DNA of 64,000 nt from IMG/VR virus record IMGVR_UViG_3300024239_000013, positions 97,142 to 161,141 of that record. One strand, 5' to 3'. This stretch comes from a virus. The notes under the pieces are model-generated. The model was given only the letters and a program-made list of their open reading frames with translations, did not search any database and was not told where the DNA came from. Within the stretch, counting starts at the first letter, position 1, and every line of letters starts with the position of its first letter. Positions 14,929 to 23,283 of this stretch are shown here, one piece after another. Both the position numbers and the translations under genes were made by a program.

Positions 14929-15843
14929 TTACTTTTTAAATTGTTGAATCAAGTAAGTTATAAACCAATTTCTTTTTCTAACCCACTCATCAAAATTTGT
15001 GTTGGAGTTATCTTTTAATTCTTTAGTGTTAATATAATTACTTATATTTATAAGCATGTCTTTAACTTCTTCCTCTGTATACAAATTTTTATTTTGTTCT
15101 TGTTGCCATTTAGCACCATTTATGAAGATTAATCTTTCTGTTTCACTCATATCAAAACCTGAATCAGTAAAACTATTTATTGTTGTAGGATATAATCTTT
15201 CGGCAGCTTCTTCAATTGTTTCTTGTTTTATTTCTTCTTTATCTTGCATCATTGGAATAGCTAATTTGATTGTCTCTTCACCTATACTTACTAATTCAAA
15301 CTCTTCTTCTTTTGGTGAATATCCACAATAACATTGTGTTTTAGGTGTTAATGTCATTCCTTTTGAACCACATTCAGGACAAATATCTTCTTCTTTTGTA
15401 ATAATTAACACATAAGAATGACTACTTTCATCAAAATAAGGAACTTTGAGAGTTCTAACAAAATCACAATTAGGATTTTTTACAAACCATTCTAAGAACT
15501 CATCATCAATTTCTTGTACACCATCATTAATTAAGTCTTGGTCTGTTGTTAGGATAATTTTTTTACAATCACAAATTAAAACTTCAATACCATTAATATG
15601 ATAGTTTTTTTCTCTAAAAGATTTATTACCGTTCGATTCAGTAATTACTCCAACTTCTAATATTCGATTTGTATATAAATGTAAAACAAAACCTTCTTTA
15701 ATTTCTTCATCAGAAGTGATGTAGATATGTTGATTTAATATAGTATCAGTGCCATATTGAAATCCTTTAGCAAATCCTAACTTTCCATTATAAATATATA
15801 ATCTACTTCGTTTTTCTGTTGGTAATAAATGTATGTTTTTCAT
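14929..15843 (-). CDS. family A paralogue with Cys4-type ribbon
   Basis: 304 residues, the longest A copy. KNIHLLPTEKRSRLYI, HIYITSDEEIKEGFVLH, TTDQDLINDGVQEIDDEF and LEWFVKNPNCDF form the first half. A ribbon (CPECGSKGMTLTPKTQCYCG) lies in the middle. QETIEEAAERLYPT and AKWQQEQNKNLYTEEEV form the end. The ribbon argues for zinc and perhaps nucleic-acid or protein binding. Confidence 0.75.
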   Translation of the reverse strand: MKNIHLLPTEKRSRLYIYNGKLGFAKGFQYGTDTILNQHIYITSDEEIKEGFVLHLYTNRILEVGVITESNGNKSFREKNYHINGIEVLICDCKKIILTTDQDLINDGVQEIDDEFLEWFVKNPNCDFVRTLKVPYFDESSHSYVLIITKEEDICPECGSKGMTLTPKTQCYCGYSPKEEEFELVSIGEETIKLAIPMMQDKEEIKQETIEEAAERLYPTTINSFTDSGFDMSETERLIFINGAKWQQEQNKNLYTEEEVKDMLINISNYINTKELKDNSNTNFDEWVRKRNWFITYLIQQFKK

Positions 15844-15845
15844 AA

Positions 15846-16262
15846 TTATTCTTTAATGTATGTGTATTTTGTTAGAATCATAGTTTTAAGTCTCCTTACT
15901 TCTCCTATTTGAGCACCTCCTTGACATTTATTAACAAGTTCATTATACTCATTGTACCAGATTTTTTCTAAATCTTCTTTAGTACCTGTTTTATTTACTA
16001 ATTCTTCAAAATACTCAGCATAATTCCAGAATATAATAGATTTTCTATTTATAGATATCGCAAGAATAACCAACCAAGAAAATATCATTCCCATTAAAAC
16101 ACCATATTTTAAATAATTAAGATTATCAGTAAATGTTCTTTCTCCAGAAATGTAGTCTAATCCATAGAACAAAGTTGATATAAAAAATATTAAAATTGGA
16201 TATATTACTATCCACACCTTAAATAAATGTGTCTTTTCGAAAAATCTGTTAAATGTTTTCAT
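15846..16262 (-). CDS. membrane protein
   Basis: 138 residues from MKTFNRFFEKTHLFKVW (an ATG two codons earlier at 16268 is possible). Two transmembrane helices (VWIVIYPILIFFISTLFYGL; YGVLMGMIFSWLVILAISI) precede a soluble helical tail. It overlaps the upstream gene's stop. Family unknown; pattern resembles small phage membrane proteins placed among accessory genes. Confidence 0.6.
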   Translation of the reverse strand: MKTFNRFFEKTHLFKVWIVIYPILIFFISTLFYGLDYISGERTFTDNLNYLKYGVLMGMIFSWLVILAISINRKSIIFWNYAEYFEELVNKTGTKEDLEKIWYNEYNELVNKCQGGAQIGEVRRLKTMILTKYTYIKE

Positions 16263-16690
16263 AGACATTTTTTCTTAAATTGTTCAAACCATTTATCATA
16301 AGTAATATGAACAGGATTATTTTCAACATTATTTTGATAAGATTCAATTATATCGTGAACTTCTTCCTCACTATACAATTTTTTATTTTGTTCTTGTTGC
16401 CATTTAGCACCATTAATAAAATCTAATTTATTTACTTCACTTGGAACAACATTTTCATAATCTAAACCTGTTATTTCTTCCCAATTTTCTGAATATTTTT
16501 CAGCAGCTTGTTCGAGTGTTTCTTGTTTAGGTTCAATTTTTTTATAATCAATCCATTCAAACTTACCTTTATTTTCATAAGAAAATTTACTTGACCATAC
16601 TTTAATACCTTCATCATAATCATAAAAAGGTTCAGTTTTTAAAATAGTACCATCATTCCATTTAATAATACCAATCCAATGTTTTCTCAT
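16259..16690 (-). CDS. family A C-terminal module with a different N-terminus
   Basis: 143 residues. The first 50 (MRKHWIGIIKWNDGTILKTE) are unlike family A and look like a small beta domain. From residue 54 the A signatures return: PKQETLEQAAEKYSEN, AKWQQEQNKKLYSEEEVHD, WFEQFKKK. This shows the C-terminal module is exchanged as a unit. Confidence 0.7.
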   Translation of the reverse strand: MRKHWIGIIKWNDGTILKTEPFYDYDEGIKVWSSKFSYENKGKFEWIDYKKIEPKQETLEQAAEKYSENWEEITGLDYENVVPSEVNKLDFINGAKWQQEQNKKLYSEEEVHDIIESYQNNVENNPVHITYDKWFEQFKKKCL

Positions 16691-16691
16691 A

Positions 16692-17489
16692 TTATTTCTT
16701 TTTGAATTGTTCTAAACTTTCATTTTCTGTAAAATGACCAATACTACCAAAATCATACATTTTTCTCATATCTTCCTCTGTATACAAGTTTTTATTTTGT
16801 TCTTGTTGCCATTTAGCACCTTCGATCCATTCGTCCCTATATTGTTTATTTTTATCCCATTCATCATCTTCTAAAACAATTGGGTATAACATATGAGCAA
16901 CCTCTTCAAGTGTTTCTTGTTTTGGTTCTTCTGTGTAGTGACCTTCACTTCCGCAAGGAGCATCACAAGTTACACATCTGTAAAATTTATTAGCTTCTCC
17001 ACATAGAATGTATTTAGTTTCTTCTTTTGTAATTATTATTTGATACCCTATTTTTTCATGGTAAATATATGGTAGTCCATTAAGATGTCTCTCTCTTAAT
17101 TCATCAATATTAAAATACCTTAATTTATCAATAACTTCAATAAATTCACATTTTGGATTCTTTACAAACCATTCTAAGAACTCATCATCAACTTCTTGTA
17201 CACCATCTTTGATTAAATCTTTGTCAGTTGTTAGAATAATTTTACTATAATGTTCAACATCATTGTATGCTTTTTCAAGTCCTTTAAAAACCTTTTGAAT
17301 ATCGTAGTCTTGTGAAGTGCTATGAACATAATCTCCTTTTTTAATCTCTTCATCAGAAGTTATGTAGATATGAACCCCTTTATTAAAAAATGAATTCTTT
17401 GAACATAATTCAAATTCAAATTCATTTATACCTTTAAACAATTGTAATCTACTTGGTTTTTCTGTTGGTAATAAATGTATGTTTTTCAT
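16692..17489 (-). CDS. family A paralogue
   Basis: 265 residues. KNIHLLPTEKPSRLQL, HIYITSDEEIKKGDYVHS, TTDKDLIKDGVQEVDDEF, LEWFVKNPKCEF, a Cys-rich centre (CGEANKFYRCVTCDAPCGS), then the C-terminal module shared at DNA level with 13130-13295. It ends SLEQFKKK. Confidence 0.75.
   Translation of the reverse strand: MKNIHLLPTEKPSRLQLFKGINEFEFELCSKNSFFNKGVHIYITSDEEIKKGDYVHSTSQDYDIQKVFKGLEKAYNDVEHYSKIILTTDKDLIKDGVQEVDDEFLEWFVKNPKCEFIEVIDKLRYFNIDELRERHLNGLPYIYHEKIGYQIIITKEETKYILCGEANKFYRCVTCDAPCGSEGHYTEEPKQETLEEVAHMLYPIVLEDDEWDKNKQYRDEWIEGAKWQQEQNKNLYTEEDMRKMYDFGSIGHFTENESLEQFKKK
16767..16932 (-). repeat. 166-bp near-identical block, copy 2
   Basis: Partner of 13130-13295; see that entry. The identity ends abruptly on both sides. 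Confidence 0.8.
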
Positions 17490-17511
17490 GCCCTTATTTT
17501 TTTAGTGATTA

Positions 17512-17985
17512 TTACATAATATCAGTAGAATGATCAATAAGTTTAAGAGATTCATACAAACCCTCCTCTAGTGCATTCTCGTAGGTTTTATGGTGAATAG
17601 TAAAGAAAGATAATCTTTTCCAAGGTTTACCCGACGGATTTTCCTTATTTGGAACATAGATTTCGAATCCAAAATCTCCAGCGATTTTTTGGACTATTAG
17701 GACCCTTATTTTATGGGTCTCTCTTAACCAGCATTGAAGATGTGATTGAGTAGGAGCAGAATATACCTCATAAGAATTATTCGACATATCAAAACCATCG
17801 ACACCATTCTTATGATAAAAATTTGACATTTCGACCTGATCTTTTTTATAAGATTCTGGGTGATCTGGATCATCGTCATAAACGTAATCTTTCTTATAAA
17901 TCACATATGAATTATAAACTCCTAAATCAAAATTCTTATTCTTAGCTAATTTTGCGGTCTTCTTTGATATCAATCTATCTACCAT
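17512..17985 (-). CDS. family C paralogue
   Basis: 157 residues: LISKKTAKLAKNKNFDLGVY, APTQSHLQCWLRETHKIRVL, KTYENALEEGLYESLKLI. The segment QKIAGDFGFEIYVPNKENP is nearly repeated in the C gene at 21553. It has its own promoter candidate 20 nt upstream, inside a duplicated DNA segment. Confidence 0.75.
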   Translation of the reverse strand: MVDRLISKKTAKLAKNKNFDLGVYNSYVIYKKDYVYDDDPDHPESYKKDQVEMSNFYHKNGVDGFDMSNNSYEVYSAPTQSHLQCWLRETHKIRVLIVQKIAGDFGFEIYVPNKENPSGKPWKRLSFFTIHHKTYENALEEGLYESLKLIDHSTDIM

Positions 17986-18119
17986 ATCGTTTTATATTAT
18001 GAAGCAAATCTATAAAATTATTACGGAGATAAAAAATAACAACAAAAAATGCACGCTCTTTATGTGTGATAATTTTTTGGATTCATATTTAGTCACATTG
18101 ATCCTTGCATAATCTAATT
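17981..18119 (-). repeat. duplicated promoter segment, copy 1
   Basis: From ATATCGTTTT through TTATGTGTGATAATTTTTTG to TCCTTGCATAA this matches 19146-19281 with a few changes. It carries the promoter of a family C gene and the 3' end of a family B gene. Confidence 0.75.
18005..18025 (-). promoter_or_regulatory. CG-N11-TAGATTTG promoter candidate
   Basis: Minus strand CG at 18025-18024, 11 nt, TAGATTTG at 18012-18005, 20 nt before the ATG at 17985. ATTTTTTATCTC lies just before the CG. Confidence 0.6.
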
Positions 18120-18460
18120 AATGTGTTAAGGCACTCTAGTCTGGCTTCATCGTAGATACTAAATTCTTTAGATTTAATAAAAGTAAAACCGGGTTTCGTT
18201 ACTACAGAGTAGTATAGTGGTAATTTAGGATTTTCGAAAGCATAGGAAACACTACTCTCCATTTTATAGTTATATCTAAAAAAATCAAAAGCTTGCTGCC
18301 AAAGGGGAGCTGATGCAACTTGACCATGGAAACTGAATTGTTTTTTACAATACTCCATATTAAGGTACTTATCATCAAGATAACAAGCATAGCATGGTTC
18401 ATCAAATCCAAGTTTTTCAAGTTCTAATGCTTGTTCATACGGGATAAATTGTTCTTCCAT
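18089..18460 (-). CDS. family B paralogue
   Basis: 123 residues: FIPYEQALELEKLGFDEPCY, APLWQQAFDFFRYNYKMESS, YDEARLECLNTLIRLCKDQ. One of the more diverged B copies, since the central TFSQ has become LWQQ. Its last codons lie within the duplicated segment 17981-18119. Confidence 0.7.
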   Translation of the reverse strand: MEEQFIPYEQALELEKLGFDEPCYACYLDDKYLNMEYCKKQFSFHGQVASAPLWQQAFDFFRYNYKMESSVSYAFENPKLPLYYSVVTKPGFTFIKSKEFSIYDEARLECLNTLIRLCKDQCD

Positions 18461-18466
18461 AATCTT

Positions 18467-18781
18467 CTATTTTCGTTTGACAATTTCAATTAATTTCTTT
18501 AAACATTCAAGTTCTGCTTCTTCGTATGTTTTAAAAACGCTCAGGTTCCACTTTTCAAAAAACCACATTCCGTATTTTATTTGTATTGAGTAGTACAGTC
18601 CATACTTTTCCCTAAACCATCTAAATGTTTGTGAAAATGTTGGTGCTTTATTGATACCATCGGAATATCCATAACAAACTTTATTGTTACTAAACTCGTC
18701 ATAAAATCCCAAACAAGATTCATTAAAACCTAATTCTTTTAAAGATAATGCAACTTCATAAGGTAAAAACTCTTTTTCCAT
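18467..18781 (-). CDS. family B paralogue, short
   Basis: 104 residues, the shortest B copy. The three signatures (FLPYEVALSLKELGFNESCL; APTFSQTFRWFREKYGLYYS; YEEAELECLKKLIEIVKRK) are kept and the variable parts are reduced. Its 3' end is nearly the same as that of 19283-19651. Confidence 0.7.
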   Translation of the reverse strand: MEKEFLPYEVALSLKELGFNESCLGFYDEFSNNKVCYGYSDGINKAPTFSQTFRWFREKYGLYYSIQIKYGMWFFEKWNLSVFKTYEEAELECLKKLIEIVKRK

Positions 18782-18782
18782 T

Positions 18783-19150
18783 TTAAATTAATTTTAATGC
18801 TTCTTGTAAACCAATCTCGTAGGATTCTTCATAATTATTTTTTTCTACACTTTGATACCCTTTTACAATTGGTTTGTCAAAACAAGGTGTTAATATATAT
18901 TTTTTAATTCCATTGGAAAAAGCTCTCTGAACTAAATATCAATTTCATGTTCTTCTCTCAGCCATTTAGCAAGTAGTGATTGAGTTGCCCTTTCGTACCA
19001 TTCTTTACAAGTATCAACCATAGCACCACCTATCCCTAAATTTTCTATACTACCATCATCTCTAAACTTTCCTTTTGTTTTTCTTGATTGTGGAAATCCT
19101 TTTTCTTTAGCAAGTTTTGCTGTTTCAGATGTTATTCTTGTATCTACCAT
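18783..19150 (-). pseudogene. frameshifted family C copy
   Basis: Starts MVDTRITSETAKLAKEKGFP at 19150 and keeps ATQSLLAKWLREEHEIDI, then hits TAG near 18932. Shifting by one base there restores LVQRAFSNGIKKYILTPCFD and then NNYEESYEIGLQEALKLI to a stop at 18783-18785, the expected C ending. A single-base deletion therefore explains the truncation. Confidence 0.75.
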
Positions 19151-19281
19151 ATCGTTTTTATTATGAAGCAAATCTATAAAATTATTACGAGGATAAAAAA
19201 TAACAATAAAAAAAATAGATGTTCTTTATGTGTGATAATTTTTTGGATTCATATTTAGTCACATTGATCCTTGCATAACCT
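19146..19281 (-). repeat. duplicated promoter segment, copy 2
   Basis: Copy of 17981-18119. After the shared CCTTGCATAA it joins sequence matching 18462-18530 (CTTCTATTTTCGTTTGACAA), as if the family B gene at 18119-18460 had been deleted from the duplicated unit. Confidence 0.75.
19169..19189 (-). promoter_or_regulatory. CG-N11-TAGATTTG promoter candidate
   Basis: Minus strand CG at 19189-19188, 11 nt, TAGATTTG at 19176-19169, 19 nt before the ATG of the frameshifted family C copy. It is inside the duplicated segment. Confidence 0.55.
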
Positions 19282-19282
19282 T

Positions 19283-19651
19283 CTATTTTCGTTTGACAAT
19301 TTCAATTAATTTCTTTAAACATTCAAGTTCTGCTTCTTCGTATGTACCATTATAGTTCATAGGTTCAGTTCCAAGTTGTCTATTTCCTTTATTATCAAAA
19401 ACTTGATAAGAAAACTCTTGTGTTCCAATCTCAATTAAACCACATAATTTATACTTTTCTCTAAAGAATCTAAATGCTTGTGAGAATGTTGGGCAGTTAA
19501 TTGTATTATACAACATTGAACCTCTTGGTGAAGATTTACTTCCTTTAACGTGAATGTAACCTATTTGGTCTATACTACCAAAACAAGTCTCATCAAATCC
19601 TAATTCTTTAAGTTCTAATGCCAAATTATAAGGTACAAATTCTTTTTCCAT
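19283..19651 (-). CDS. family B paralogue
   Basis: 122 residues: FVPYNLALELKELGFDETCF, CPTFSQAFRFFREKYKLCGL, YEEAELECLKKLIEIVKRK. Its start follows the small zinc protein gene by one base. Confidence 0.75.
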   Translation of the reverse strand: MEKEFVPYNLALELKELGFDETCFGSIDQIGYIHVKGSKSSPRGSMLYNTINCPTFSQAFRFFREKYKLCGLIEIGTQEFSYQVFDNKGNRQLGTEPMNYNGTYEEAELECLKKLIEIVKRK

Positions 19652-19849
19652 TTATTTCTTTTTAAATTTATCACATCTTTTAATCCAGTGTGGGTCATAA
19701 TTACTAGGAAAAAAGAAAGACCATTGATTCCATGTAGCATCTAATTTTTTATTTCTTCCTTTAAAATCTTCTTTTTGCCATTCAGCATTACATTTTGAAT
19801 GAGCGTCTCCTATAATTTTTTCTCTAAATTTACAATTTATACAATTCAT
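19652..19849 (-). CDS. small Cys-rich protein, paralogue of 39221-39436
   Basis: 65 residues: [40 protein letters not shown]. Four conserved Cys (4, 7, 20 and near the end) and one His suggest a single zinc site. The gene at 39221-39436 keeps [15 protein letters not shown] and [19 protein letters not shown]. The family is small and its function unknown. Confidence 0.65.
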   Translation of the reverse strand: MNCINCKFREKIIGDAHSKCNAEWQKEDFKGRNKKLDATWNQWSFFFPSNYDPHWIKRCDKFKKK

Positions 19850-19852
19850 GAT

Positions 19853-20716
19853 TCATTTATTTTTAAATTGTTCAAACCATTGTTGTTCTGTTAAATTAGA
19901 GTCTAATCCATATGTTTCAGAATAACTAATATTTTGTTCTCCTTGTCTAAATGCTTCCCTTAAATCTTCCTCACTATATAAGTTTTCATCTTGTTTTTGT
20001 TGCCATTTAGCACCAGTTATAAATGAACCGTAGTTGTCTCCTGCGGTATTATCGTTATTTGACCACTTATTACCATTGATTTCAAATACCCATTTTTTAG
20101 CAGCTTCTTCTAGTGCTTCTTGTTTAGACTCTAACTCATGAGAATATTTTTCTAAACCTTGTTGCTCGTATTCTTGAACTGTTTGTTTAGGCTCTTTTTT
20201 TCTCATAGGACAATGTATTGAATGACAATTTTTAAAATTAGAGGTTCTACATTTTGGACAATTGATAGGTTCTTCTTTTGATATTTCGGTATCTTCTTTT
20301 GGAATGATTATTTCATAGTCGTAAGTATCCCCAACTTCATGAAAATATTTTTCAACTTCAACCTCCTCACAATTTGGATTCTCAACAAACCACTCTAAAA
20401 ACTCATCATCAATTTCTTGAACACCATCTTTGATTAAGTCTTGGTCTGTTGTTAAAATGATTTTTTTAGGTTTATTATTACTTCTTAAAGCCATTGTGTT
20501 TTGCCAAAACCAAACTCTACCGTTATTATAAACCCAAACATCATTTTCAAAACCTGTTATTTCTTCATCAGAAGTGATATAAATATTAACATATTCTTTA
20601 AATGAGTCATTTACTTCAACATCTAATTTTAATGTGAAAGTTTCTCTATTAACATCATTGTAAATTTTAACTAATCTACTCGGTTTATTTGTTGGTAAGA
20701 TGTATAAGTTTTTCAT
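19853..20716 (-). CDS. family A paralogue
   Basis: 287 residues: KNLYILPTNKPSRLVKI, NIYITSDEEITGFENDVWVY, TTDQDLIKDGVQEIDDEF, LEWFVENPNCEEVEVEKY, a Cys/His cluster (CPKCRTSNFKNCHSIHCPM), then two adjacent QE modules (PKQTVQEYEQQGLEKYSHE; KQEALEEAAKKW) before AKWQQKQDENLYSEEDL. The double QE region is particular to this copy. It is first in its transcript, behind a canonical promoter. Confidence 0.75.
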   Translation of the reverse strand: MKNLYILPTNKPSRLVKIYNDVNRETFTLKLDVEVNDSFKEYVNIYITSDEEITGFENDVWVYNNGRVWFWQNTMALRSNNKPKKIILTTDQDLIKDGVQEIDDEFLEWFVENPNCEEVEVEKYFHEVGDTYDYEIIIPKEDTEISKEEPINCPKCRTSNFKNCHSIHCPMRKKEPKQTVQEYEQQGLEKYSHELESKQEALEEAAKKWVFEINGNKWSNNDNTAGDNYGSFITGAKWQQKQDENLYSEEDLREAFRQGEQNISYSETYGLDSNLTEQQWFEQFKNK

Positions 20717-20737
20717 TGTTGTTTTAATTTTCTATAA

Positions 20738-20766
20738 CAAATATATAACAATTATTTTTTATTCAA
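20738..20766 (-). promoter_or_regulatory. Bacteroidetes-type promoter TTG-N18-TATATTTG
   Basis: Minus strand TTG at 20766-20764, 18 nt, TATATTTG at 20745-20738, 22 nt before the ATG at 20716. This is close to the known -33 TTG / -7 TAnnTTTG arrangement of the Bacteroidetes primary sigma factor. Confidence 0.65.
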
Positions 20767-20853
20767 CGGGATATTTTATAAAAATTTAATACTACTACAA
20801 AATCATCATTTACTTTTAATCTTTTGAAATTGTTCAATCATTTTAATATGTTT

Positions 20854-21513
20854 TTATAGGTTTTTTTCAACCCATTTATCCCATTCAAAAAAGACACTAT
20901 GCAAAGAATCCGATTTCCAGCCATTTTCACAATATTCCTTTACTTTATTAGCAAATTCAATAACCTCTTCCCTACTCCAGCTATCTTTTGCTATCTTAAT
21001 TGTAATAGTATTGTCTTGTGGATTTATTTTTAATATAGATTTAACCTTATCATAACCATATGCATCTAGTTCATCCACATATTCTTTACCCTCAAATTTA
21101 TTTTCACATTCAACTAATACATCGGTAATAATGTTCCCACGATTATATTCTTCAATATATTTTTGAATAAATTGTTGTGATGGTTGAGGTAATTCTAAAG
21201 AAGAGTCAGTCGAAGCAATTACTTTTTTAGCTACATTTTTAAATTCCTTAGTAATAGCCTCTAATCTTTTTGAATCACATTTATGTAATCCATAATAAGA
21301 AGATTTCATAGATGTACCTAAATACCAGTCATTTTCTTTAATTTCATCATCTGAAATAATATAAAGATGATGCCCAATATAATCTTCATGTTCCATTAAA
21401 TATTTAGTTTTAATAGCAATTATTTTATCTTGTCCTGTTATATCTTTACAAATCATTCCATCTGTTTTTTGATTAGTTGGTAGCATTACCACATTCGCAT
21501 TAATAAAGCTCAT
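20854..21513 (-). CDS. divergent family A-like protein
   Basis: 219 residues. It keeps the first half of the A layout in altered form: VVMLPTNQKTDGMICKD, HHLYIISDDEIKENDWYLG, KKVIASTDSSLELPQPSQQF, then IQKYIEEYNRGNIITDVLVE instead of DEFLEWFVKNP. The end (SWSREEVIEFANKVKEYC) replaces the QQE module. The LPQPS..FI..YI version is the form I associate with other Bacteroidetes phages, so this may be the ancestral type. Confidence 0.65.
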   Translation of the reverse strand: MSFINANVVMLPTNQKTDGMICKDITGQDKIIAIKTKYLMEHEDYIGHHLYIISDDEIKENDWYLGTSMKSSYYGLHKCDSKRLEAITKEFKNVAKKVIASTDSSLELPQPSQQFIQKYIEEYNRGNIITDVLVECENKFEGKEYVDELDAYGYDKVKSILKINPQDNTITIKIAKDSWSREEVIEFANKVKEYCENGWKSDSLHSVFFEWDKWVEKNL

Positions 21514-21552
21514 TTTTTTTATTTTTTTTAAGTTCTGTAAAATTATTATTTT

Positions 21553-21963
21553 TTAAATTAATTTTAATGCTTCTTGTAATCCAATCTCATAGGCTTCTTC
21601 ATAAGTTTTAAAATGCAGTGTGAAGTATGCTAATCTTTCAAAAGGTTTTCCGACAGGATTGTCTTTATTTGGAATATAAATTTCGAATCCAAAATCTCCT
21701 GCAATTTTTTGTATTGGGTATACTCTTATACTATATTCTTCTCTCAACCATTTAGCAAGTAGTGATTGTGTTGGGGCAGAAACAAATTCTATATCAGATG
21801 TATTTTCTCCTCTTATATACTTTCTTATCCTCCAATCTGATACATCTCCTTTAAATTCTCCCTTGTAATTATAATAAGGAATTTCAAGTCTGTTAGTTTC
21901 TTGGAAAAATCCTTTTTCTTTAGCAAGTTTTGCGGTTTCAAATGTTACTCTTGTATCTTCCAT
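21553..21963 (-). CDS. family C paralogue
   Basis: 136 residues from MEDTRVTFETAKLAKEKGFF; ATG 21963 was chosen because family members start MED or MVD. It has APTQSLLAKWLREEYSIRVY, QKIAGDFGFEIYIPNKDNP and YEEAYEIGLQEALKLI. The FGFEIYIPNK block links it to 17512-17985. Confidence 0.75.
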   Translation of the reverse strand: MEDTRVTFETAKLAKEKGFFQETNRLEIPYYNYKGEFKGDVSDWRIRKYIRGENTSDIEFVSAPTQSLLAKWLREEYSIRVYPIQKIAGDFGFEIYIPNKDNPVGKPFERLAYFTLHFKTYEEAYEIGLQEALKLI

Positions 21964-21987
21964 ATTTTTTTGTTTAGTAAGCAAAAG

Positions 21988-22422
21988 TTATTTTATATTT
22001 TGTTTTTTAACAATTTCTATTAATTTTCTGATACAAGCAAGTTCTGCCTCCTCGTAAGAGTTATAAATTATTCCACTTTGCATTTCAGATAAAAAGTCTT
22101 GCCTTATGTTTTCAGAAATATTTTTAATCTCATAAGCATAATCTATTTTATTAATTGGTAAAACTATACAAGAGTGTAATTTATACTTCTCTCTAAACCA
22201 TCTAAATGCTTGCTGATATAGTGGTGCGGATATAGGTTCATTTTCAAATCCTTCTAATTGACTATTTAGAAGTAAATGAGGACAATGTGATAGAGGATTA
22301 CCTTCATTTACAGTATCATAACAAAATAAACTTATTTCATCAAAGCCTAATTCTTTGAGTTCTAATGCTAATTCGTAAGGACAGAAAAGACTTTCCATTC
22401 CTTGTTTTTTTACTTCTTCCAT
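21988..22422 (-). CDS. family B paralogue
   Basis: 144 residues: FCPYELALELKELGFDEISL, APLYQQAFRWFREKYKLHSC, YEEAELACIRKLIEIVKKQ. The start could be at MEEVKKQG or 7 codons later at MESLFCPY; the second matches the other copies better. Confidence 0.7.
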   Translation of the reverse strand: MEEVKKQGMESLFCPYELALELKELGFDEISLFCYDTVNEGNPLSHCPHLLLNSQLEGFENEPISAPLYQQAFRWFREKYKLHSCIVLPINKIDYAYEIKNISENIRQDFLSEMQSGIIYNSYEEAELACIRKLIEIVKKQNIK

Positions 22423-23283
22423 TTATTTCTTTTTAGATAATAAAAAATCTTCTTTTGCATCTACTCTAAATGAACTAGCATATTTATGAAATAATAAATC
22501 AATAATTTTTAAAACCTCTTCTTCACTATACATTCTTTCTTGTTGACATTTGACTAATTCTATTGCTCGTTTGATGACTATAGGTTTTGTTATATCTCCA
22601 AAACCGTCAAATATTCTTTCAGCAGCTTCTTCAAGTGTTTCTTGTTTGGGTTTTAAATTTTGTAACTCAATAATACTTCTAGTACCAAAGCCTATTTGTT
22701 TTAGTTTACTTTGTTCTATATTAAGTGCTTCTTCTAAAGTTAGATTAAATTGTTTTAAAGAGTTCTCTAATCTTACTGATATTACTTGTTTCTTTTCTTC
22801 TTTTGGAATGATTATTTTAAATAGTATGTGAGTTCTATAATTACCATGACAGGTTTTATATTTAGGATTGTTTTTGTCTTCATTACAATTACTACATACG
22901 TAATTATATTTAACATCAACCTTTTCACAACTTGGATTCTTAACAAACCATTCTAAGAACTCATCATCAATTTCTTGAACACCATCTTTGATTAAGTCTG
23001 GGTGTGTTGTTAGGATTACTTTTTTATACTTATAATCAGTACCTGTTGATATATTCAAGACTTGTTCCTCATTACATTTAAATAATTCAGTAATTTTTTC
23101 ATTATTAGGTGTAAATTCGATACACCAATCTCCCTTTTTAATTATTTCATCAGAAGTAATGTAGATGTGTTGAGATGTATTGAATGGTAATACATTTTTT
23201 GATAATTCTAACTTACCTTGAAGTAAATTATTTTTCCATAATCTACTTGGTTTATCTGTTGGTAATATATGTATATTTTTCAT
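22423..23283 (-). CDS. family A paralogue with an RpoA-CTD-like insertion
   Basis: 286 residues. The usual signatures are at 2-15 (KNIHILPTDKPSRL), 39-47 (HIYITSDEI), 91-110 (TTHPDLIKDGVQEIDDEFL) and 111-119. A Cys cluster (Cys130, 133, 145) follows. Residues about 168-210, starting ISVRLENSLKQFNLTLEEAL and ending KQIGFGTRSIIELQNL, match the helix-hairpin-helix pattern of the RNA polymerase alpha C-terminal domain (SVR..N.L, L.I..fG..S..El). The rest is the QE module and CQQERMYSEEE. No other A copy has this insert. Confidence 0.75.
   Translation of the reverse strand: MKNIHILPTDKPSRLWKNNLLQGKLELSKNVLPFNTSQHIYITSDEIIKKGDWCIEFTPNNEKITELFKCNEEQVLNISTGTDYKYKKVILTTHPDLIKDGVQEIDDEFLEWFVKNPSCEKVDVKYNYVCSNCNEDKNNPKYKTCHGNYRTHILFKIIIPKEEKKQVISVRLENSLKQFNLTLEEALNIEQSKLKQIGFGTRSIIELQNLKPKQETLEEAAERIFDGFGDITKPIVIKRAIELVKCQQERMYSEEEVLKIIDLLFHKYASSFRVDAKEDFLLSKKK

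Noticed and set aside
18932-19171. 79-codon frame as an independent small gene
   Set aside because: It is the front part of a family C gene cut by a one-base deletion; the rest follows in the next frame.
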